64,000 nt of DNA from Amarobacillus sp046328225 (GTDB lineage Bacteria > Chloroflexota > Dehalococcoidia > Tepidiformales > Tepidiformaceae): contig JAXLWZ010000013.1 in the NCBI GenBank assembly GCA_046328225.1, forward strand, positions 43,130-107,129, given 5' to 3'. Under the pieces are notes generated by a model. That model was given only the letters and a program-made list of their open reading frames with translations. It had not been told where the DNA came from and did not search any database. Below are positions 59,222-64,000 of the stretch, piece by piece. The first letter of the stretch is position 1. Every line of letters starts with the position of its first letter. The position numbers and the translations under genes are program-made.

Positions 59222-59246
59222 CTACTGAGTCAACTAGGTTGTTGCC
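59222..59246 (-). repeat. Right terminal inverted repeat of the IS element
   Basis: Reads GGCAACAACCTAG inward on the minus strand; 23 of 25 bases match the left end. Confidence 0.9.
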
Positions 59247-59682
59247 CTTGCACGCGGAAGCGCACACGCTCCCCTTCGCCGACCGCTTCTTCGACGCGCT
59301 CGTCTCCTTCGATGCCTACCACTACTTCGGCACGAGCGACCTCTACGCGGCGGATGTGGCCCGCTTCGTGCGCCCCGGCGGCGCCATCGGGATCGTGGTC
59401 CCGGGGCTCACGGAGGAGTTCGAGACCGTGCCCGCGCACCTCGAACGGCACTGGGACCCGGCGTTCTGGAGCTTCCACTCGCCCGCCTGGTGGCGCCGCC
59501 ACTGGGAGCGGAGCGGAGCGTTCGCGGACGTGCGCTCGGGGCTCATCCCCGATGGCACGGCGCTCTGGGAACGGTGGCTCGCGCTCTCCGCGGAGGCGGG
59601 CTTTCCGAACGAGGACGAACGGGCGATGGTCACCGAGGACGGCGGCCGATCGCTCGGGTTCACGTGGGTCGTGGCACCGTGA
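59239..59682 (+). pseudogene. SAM-dependent methyltransferase, 3' part (split by IS element)
   Basis: The C-terminal half of the methyltransferase begun at 56679. Host sequence resumes at 59247 and reads LHAEAHTLPFADRFFDALVSFDAYHYFG (motifs II-IV) and VARFVRPGGAIGIVVPG, then a C-terminal helical part to WVVAP. It lacks the SAM-binding motif I, so it cannot be active by itself even if translated from a TTG or GTG near the element end. No nonsense mutation is seen in it, which supports a recent split. Confidence 0.88.
59247..59254. repeat. Target-site duplication, right copy
   Basis: CTTGCACG, identical to 56981-56988. Confidence 0.9.
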
Positions 59683-59691
59683 AGTGAGGTG

Positions 59692-62073
<2,382 letters not shown>

Positions 62074-62143
62074 GGCAACTCCAGCGAATGTGGGCGGTTC
62101 TGAACGTCGAGTGTACCGGGCATCCGCGCCCGGCGATGCCCTC

Positions 62144-62539
62144 TCAGCCTTGCCAGGTGAGCTGCGTCAGCTGAACCAGGTTGCCACAGGTGTCGTTCAC
62201 CATGGCGATGGTCGAGCCGGTCACGGCCGTCGGCGGCATGGTGAAGCTGGCGCCGCGCGCCGTCATGCGTTCGAAGTCGCCCTGGATGTCGTCCGTCGCG
62301 AACATCGCCGCGGGGGCGCCCTGCGCGAACCTGGCCTGCTGGAATGCCCGCGCCGCCGGGTCGTTCGCGAGCGCAAGTTGAAGCTCCGCGCCGTCCGGCT
62401 CCTCGGGCGAAACGACCGTGAGCCAGCGGAAGGGTCCATTGGTGAAGTCCGCCTTCTTCGCGAACCCGAGGACCTCCGTGTACACGCGCAGGGCCGCGTC
62501 CTGGTCGTCGACGAAGATGGTGGTGAGTTTGATTTTCAT
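62144..62539 (-). CDS. VOC-superfamily (glyoxalase/bleomycin-resistance-like) protein
   Basis: A 131-residue VOC-fold protein with two beta-alpha-beta-beta-beta units: KLTTIFVDDQDAALRVYTEVLGF and TDDIQGDFERMTARGASFTM, ending NDTCGNLVQLTQL. Metal-ligand positions are hard to place: the usual first His is Thr. The ATG at 62539 has AGAGGAGA upstream. It is divergent from the SigJ-like sigma factor gene and may belong to its regulon. Substrate unknown. Confidence 0.82.
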   Translation of the reverse strand: MKIKLTTIFVDDQDAALRVYTEVLGFAKKADFTNGPFRWLTVVSPEEPDGAELQLALANDPAARAFQQARFAQGAPAAMFATDDIQGDFERMTARGASFTMPPTAVTGSTIAMVNDTCGNLVQLTQLTWQG

Positions 62540-62625
62540 GTCCGGTCTCCTCTGGAATGATGGCAGCGGCGCCGTCACGGGCGCCTTCGAAAAGATGACG
62601 CGCAAGGCGGCGGGAGTGTGACGGG

Positions 62626-63501
62626 ATGACGGACGCGCGGACGGCGGAGCAGTTCGAGAGCGAGCGGCCGCGGCTGAACGCGGTCGCCTACCGCCTGCTG
62701 GGTTCCGCGAGCGAGGCCCAGGACGCCGTCCAGGAAGCCTGGTTGCGGCTCCAGCGCGCGGATCCCGGCGAGCTGGCGAACCCCGCCGGCTGGCTGACCA
62801 CCGTCGTCGCGCGTATCTGCCTCGATATCCTGCGCGCGCGGCGCTCACGGCGGGAGGAGCCGCTCGAGGCCGGCGGCCACGACGTTCGCGACGCCGCCGA
62901 CCCGGAGGGCGAAGCCGTCCTCGCCGAATCCGTGGGCATCGCCATGCTCGCCGTGCTCGACCGCCTTTCGCCGGCCGAGCGCGTGGCATTCGTGCTCCAC
63001 GATGTCTTCGATGTGCCGTTCGAGGAGATCGCCGGCATCATCGGGCGTACGCCGGTGGCGGCGCGGCAGCTCGCGAGCAGGGGACGCCGCCGCGCACACG
63101 GTGCACCCCCGGAGACGGCGGCACGCGACATGGCACGCCATCGCGAGGTGGTCGCCGCGTTCTTCCGGGCCTCGCGCTCCGGGGATTTCGAAGCGCTCCT
63201 CGCGCTGCTCGACCCCGAGGCCGTCCTCCGTCCCGATGCCGAGGCGCTGCGGATGGGCGCACGAAACGGCTGGATCTCGGGCGAAGTGCGCGGCGCCGAG
63301 GCGGTCGCGCGGCAGCTGGCGGGCCAGGCGCAGGGTGCCGAGCTCGCGCTCATCGACGGGCTTCCCGGAGCGGTATGGGCCCCCGGGGGCACGCCGCGCG
63401 TGGCGTTCGTGGTCACGGTCGCCGCGGAGCGCGTGCTGGCGATTGACCTTGTCGCGGATGCGCGCGCGCTGGGGCAGCGGCGAATCGAGCTGCTGCCGTA
63501 A
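62626..63501 (+). CDS. SigJ-like ECF RNA polymerase sigma factor with SnoaL-type C-terminal domain
   Basis: A 291-residue ECF sigma factor. Region 2 is NAVAYRLLGSASEAQDAVQEAWLRLQRAD, region 4 is LSPAERVAFVLHDVFDVPFEEIAGIIGRTPVAARQLASRGRRR, and residues about 175-285 form an NTF2/SnoaL-like domain typical of the SigJ/ECF41-ECF56 groups, where the extra domain replaces an anti-sigma factor. The DGGGK motif of ECF41 is not seen (WAPGGTPRVAF instead), so ECF56-like or another group is likelier. The start has GGGAG about 12 bases upstream. Divergent from the VOC gene. Confidence 0.88.
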   Translation: MTDARTAEQFESERPRLNAVAYRLLGSASEAQDAVQEAWLRLQRADPGELANPAGWLTTVVARICLDILRARRSRREEPLEAGGHDVRDAADPEGEAVLAESVGIAMLAVLDRLSPAERVAFVLHDVFDVPFEEIAGIIGRTPVAARQLASRGRRRAHGAPPETAARDMARHREVVAAFFRASRSGDFEALLALLDPEAVLRPDAEALRMGARNGWISGEVRGAEAVARQLAGQAQGAELALIDGLPGAVWAPGGTPRVAFVVTVAAERVLAIDLVADARALGQRRIELLP

Positions 63502-63658
63502 GGACAGCGGCCTTCCCGGGGGGCGGGCAGAGCCAGCGGCGGGAGCAGGGGATACGGAGCCGGCGTGCAATCGCGCGCGTCGGGCGTCGCCGTAAAACGG
63601 CATCGCTGAGCGCCGAAGTTGAGGGATGCGGCGGGAGCGGGTGTGGCGGGGGATGCAG
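63502..63658. other. Intergenic region, nothing recognised
   Basis: About 157 bases between the convergent sigma-factor gene and the rRNA/tRNA unit. No ORF with a credible start, and no clear promoter or repeat. Confidence 0.5.
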
Positions 63659-63684
63659 AAAGGCCCCCGTTGCCGGGGGCCTTT
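63659..63684 (-). terminator. Intrinsic terminator of the rRNA-tRNA transcript
   Basis: Ten-base-pair stem AAAGGCCCCC / GGGGGCCTTT with an extra C-G pair and TTGC-type loop, 10 bases beyond the tRNA 3' end on the minus strand and followed there by TCTGC. Confidence 0.88.
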
Positions 63685-63694
63685 CGGACGAATC

Positions 63695-63769
63695 TGGTAG
63701 CGGGGGAGGGATTCGAACCCCCGACCTTCGGGTTATGAGCCCGACGAGCTGCCACTGCTCCACCCCGCG
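63695..63769 (-). tRNA. Initiator tRNA-fMet (CAU)
   Basis: 75 nt with encoded CCA. Minus strand begins CGCGGGGTGGAGC; anticodon loop CTCATAA; anticodon stem TCGGG/CCCGA with the three G-C pairs characteristic of initiators; T loop TTCGAAT; acceptor end CCCCGCT-A-CCA. Position 1 C faces U72 and cannot pair, the other initiator hallmark. It lies between the 23S 3' end and a terminator, so it is co-transcribed with the rRNA. Confidence 0.95.
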
Positions 63770-63856
63770 GTGGGAGGGCGAGGGAGCCGGTGTGCTCCTT
63801 CGTAACTGGAGAGCGAAGACACTGCGGACAATTCAAAGAGTAGCGGACCTTTATGT
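63770..63856 (-). other. Spacer between 23S rRNA and tRNA-fMet
   Basis: About 87 bases; a short CTTCG/CGAAG hairpin lies within (minus strand). There is no room for, and no sequence resembling, a 5S rRNA gene of about 117 bases. Confidence 0.7.
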
Positions 63857-64000
63857 GGGTCAAGCCCTCGACCATTAGTACGCCTCAGCTGAACACATTG
63901 CTGTGCTTACACCTGGCGCCTATCAAACAGGTGGTCTTCCTGTGGTCTTACCTGGTTAATCCAGTGGGAGGTCTCATCTTGAGGTCGGCTTCGCACTTAG
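63857..64000 (-). rRNA. 23S ribosomal RNA, 3' end (rest beyond window)
   Basis: On the minus strand the sequence includes CAGGAAGACCACCTGTTTGATAG, GTGTAAGCACAGCAATGTGTTCAGC and GTACTAATGGTCGAGGGCTTGACC, which match the conserved 3' terminal helices of bacterial 23S rRNA (compare GGTACTAATGAACCGTGAGGCTTAACC in E. coli). The mature 3' end is near 63857; the exact base is uncertain by several nucleotides. The gene continues past the right edge. Confidence 0.93.

Larger units (their letters stand above)
56989..59246. mobile_element. IS1595-family insertion element with passenger genes, 2258 bp
   Basis: Bounded by 25-bp terminal inverted repeats that begin GG and by an 8-bp target duplication, both usual for IS1595. 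It contains a transposase, an overlapping 51-residue ORF and, on the other strand, a 342-residue protein of unknown function. Base composition, especially of the passenger, is clearly less GC-rich than the host. The element interrupts a methyltransferase gene; perfect duplication and in-frame restoration on removal show a recent arrival. Confidence 0.93.

Noticed and set aside
63770..63856. 5S rRNA gene
   Set aside because: The spacer is too short and lacks the conserved 5S loops.

Overview
The window is a continuous stretch of high-GC bacterial chromosome (roughly two thirds GC or more by eye), densely coded on both strands. Gene content is that of an aerobic or facultative heterotroph: acyl-CoA metabolism, a branched-chain or pyruvate-type 2-oxoacid dehydrogenase, a molybdenum hydroxylase of the CO/xanthine dehydrogenase type, MEP isoprenoid synthesis and Ku-type end joining. 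No gene fixes the taxon. The mix, the many apparently leaderless starts and the split rRNA layout would fit a GC-rich Chloroflexota (Tepidiforma-like) bacterium, but that is inference.

Layout. 1-4.7 kb: 3' part of a GH36 alpha-galactosidase, a tiny zinc-ribbon protein, a Crp/Fnr regulator convergent with a DUF2249-NnrS-MIP18 operon (nitric-oxide type context), and a flavin split-barrel protein. 4.9-8.4 kb: a fused double CoA-transferase, an enoyl-CoA hydratase-like protein and an epoxide-hydrolase-like protein. 8.4-18.2 kb: cinA, ku, a 52-residue membrane protein, ispG with a RibD-like reductase, an MBL hydrolase, an acyl-CoA dehydrogenase, valS and a HicB-like protein. 18.2-26.6 kb: recQ, an acetyltransferase/MFS pair, a secreted GH25-like protein, an aldo/keto reductase, an EEP nuclease, a methyltransferase and a lipoprotein with a sortase fold that has lost its catalytic Cys and His. 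26.7-32 kb: rpsT, then a SAM riboswitch and the metK - nucleotidyltransferase - phosphohexomutase - phosphoglucose/phosphomannose isomerase operon, which looks like a GDP-mannose (or related NDP-sugar) supply route. 32-39.6 kb: PAP2 enzyme, pepA, two paralogous acetyltransferases, aldo/keto reductase, MFS transporter with an upstream mini-ORF, AI-2E transporter, DinB. 39.7-43.1 kb: E1alpha-E1beta-E2 of a 2-oxoacid dehydrogenase (no E3 here). 43.1-48.9 kb: acetyltransferase, Xer recombinase, orphan HD half of a CCA-adding enzyme, yajC-secD-secF. 49-52.5 kb: diguanylate cyclase and a DUF2207 protein. 52.6-56.7 kb: molybdenum hydroxylase operon with a MoaD-like protein and a methyltransferase gene. 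That last gene is split by a 2258-bp IS1595-type element (56989-59246) carrying a transposase, a 51-residue protein and a 342-residue unknown passenger. 59.7-63.5 kb: UvrA paralogue, VOC protein, SigJ-like ECF sigma factor. The right edge holds, on the minus strand, the 3' end of a 23S rRNA gene followed by initiator tRNA-fMet and a terminator, with no 5S gene between them.

A recurring regulatory theme is a TAnnnT or CATACT hexamer 6-9 bases before the start codon with no Shine-Dalgarno sequence. It is seen before 13 genes and suggests many leaderless transcripts. Internal operon genes instead use ATGA/GTGA overlaps or AGGAGG-type sites. The least explained material is the passenger gene of the IS element, the degenerate sortase, and the Pro-Pro-stop mini-ORF ahead of the MFS gene.
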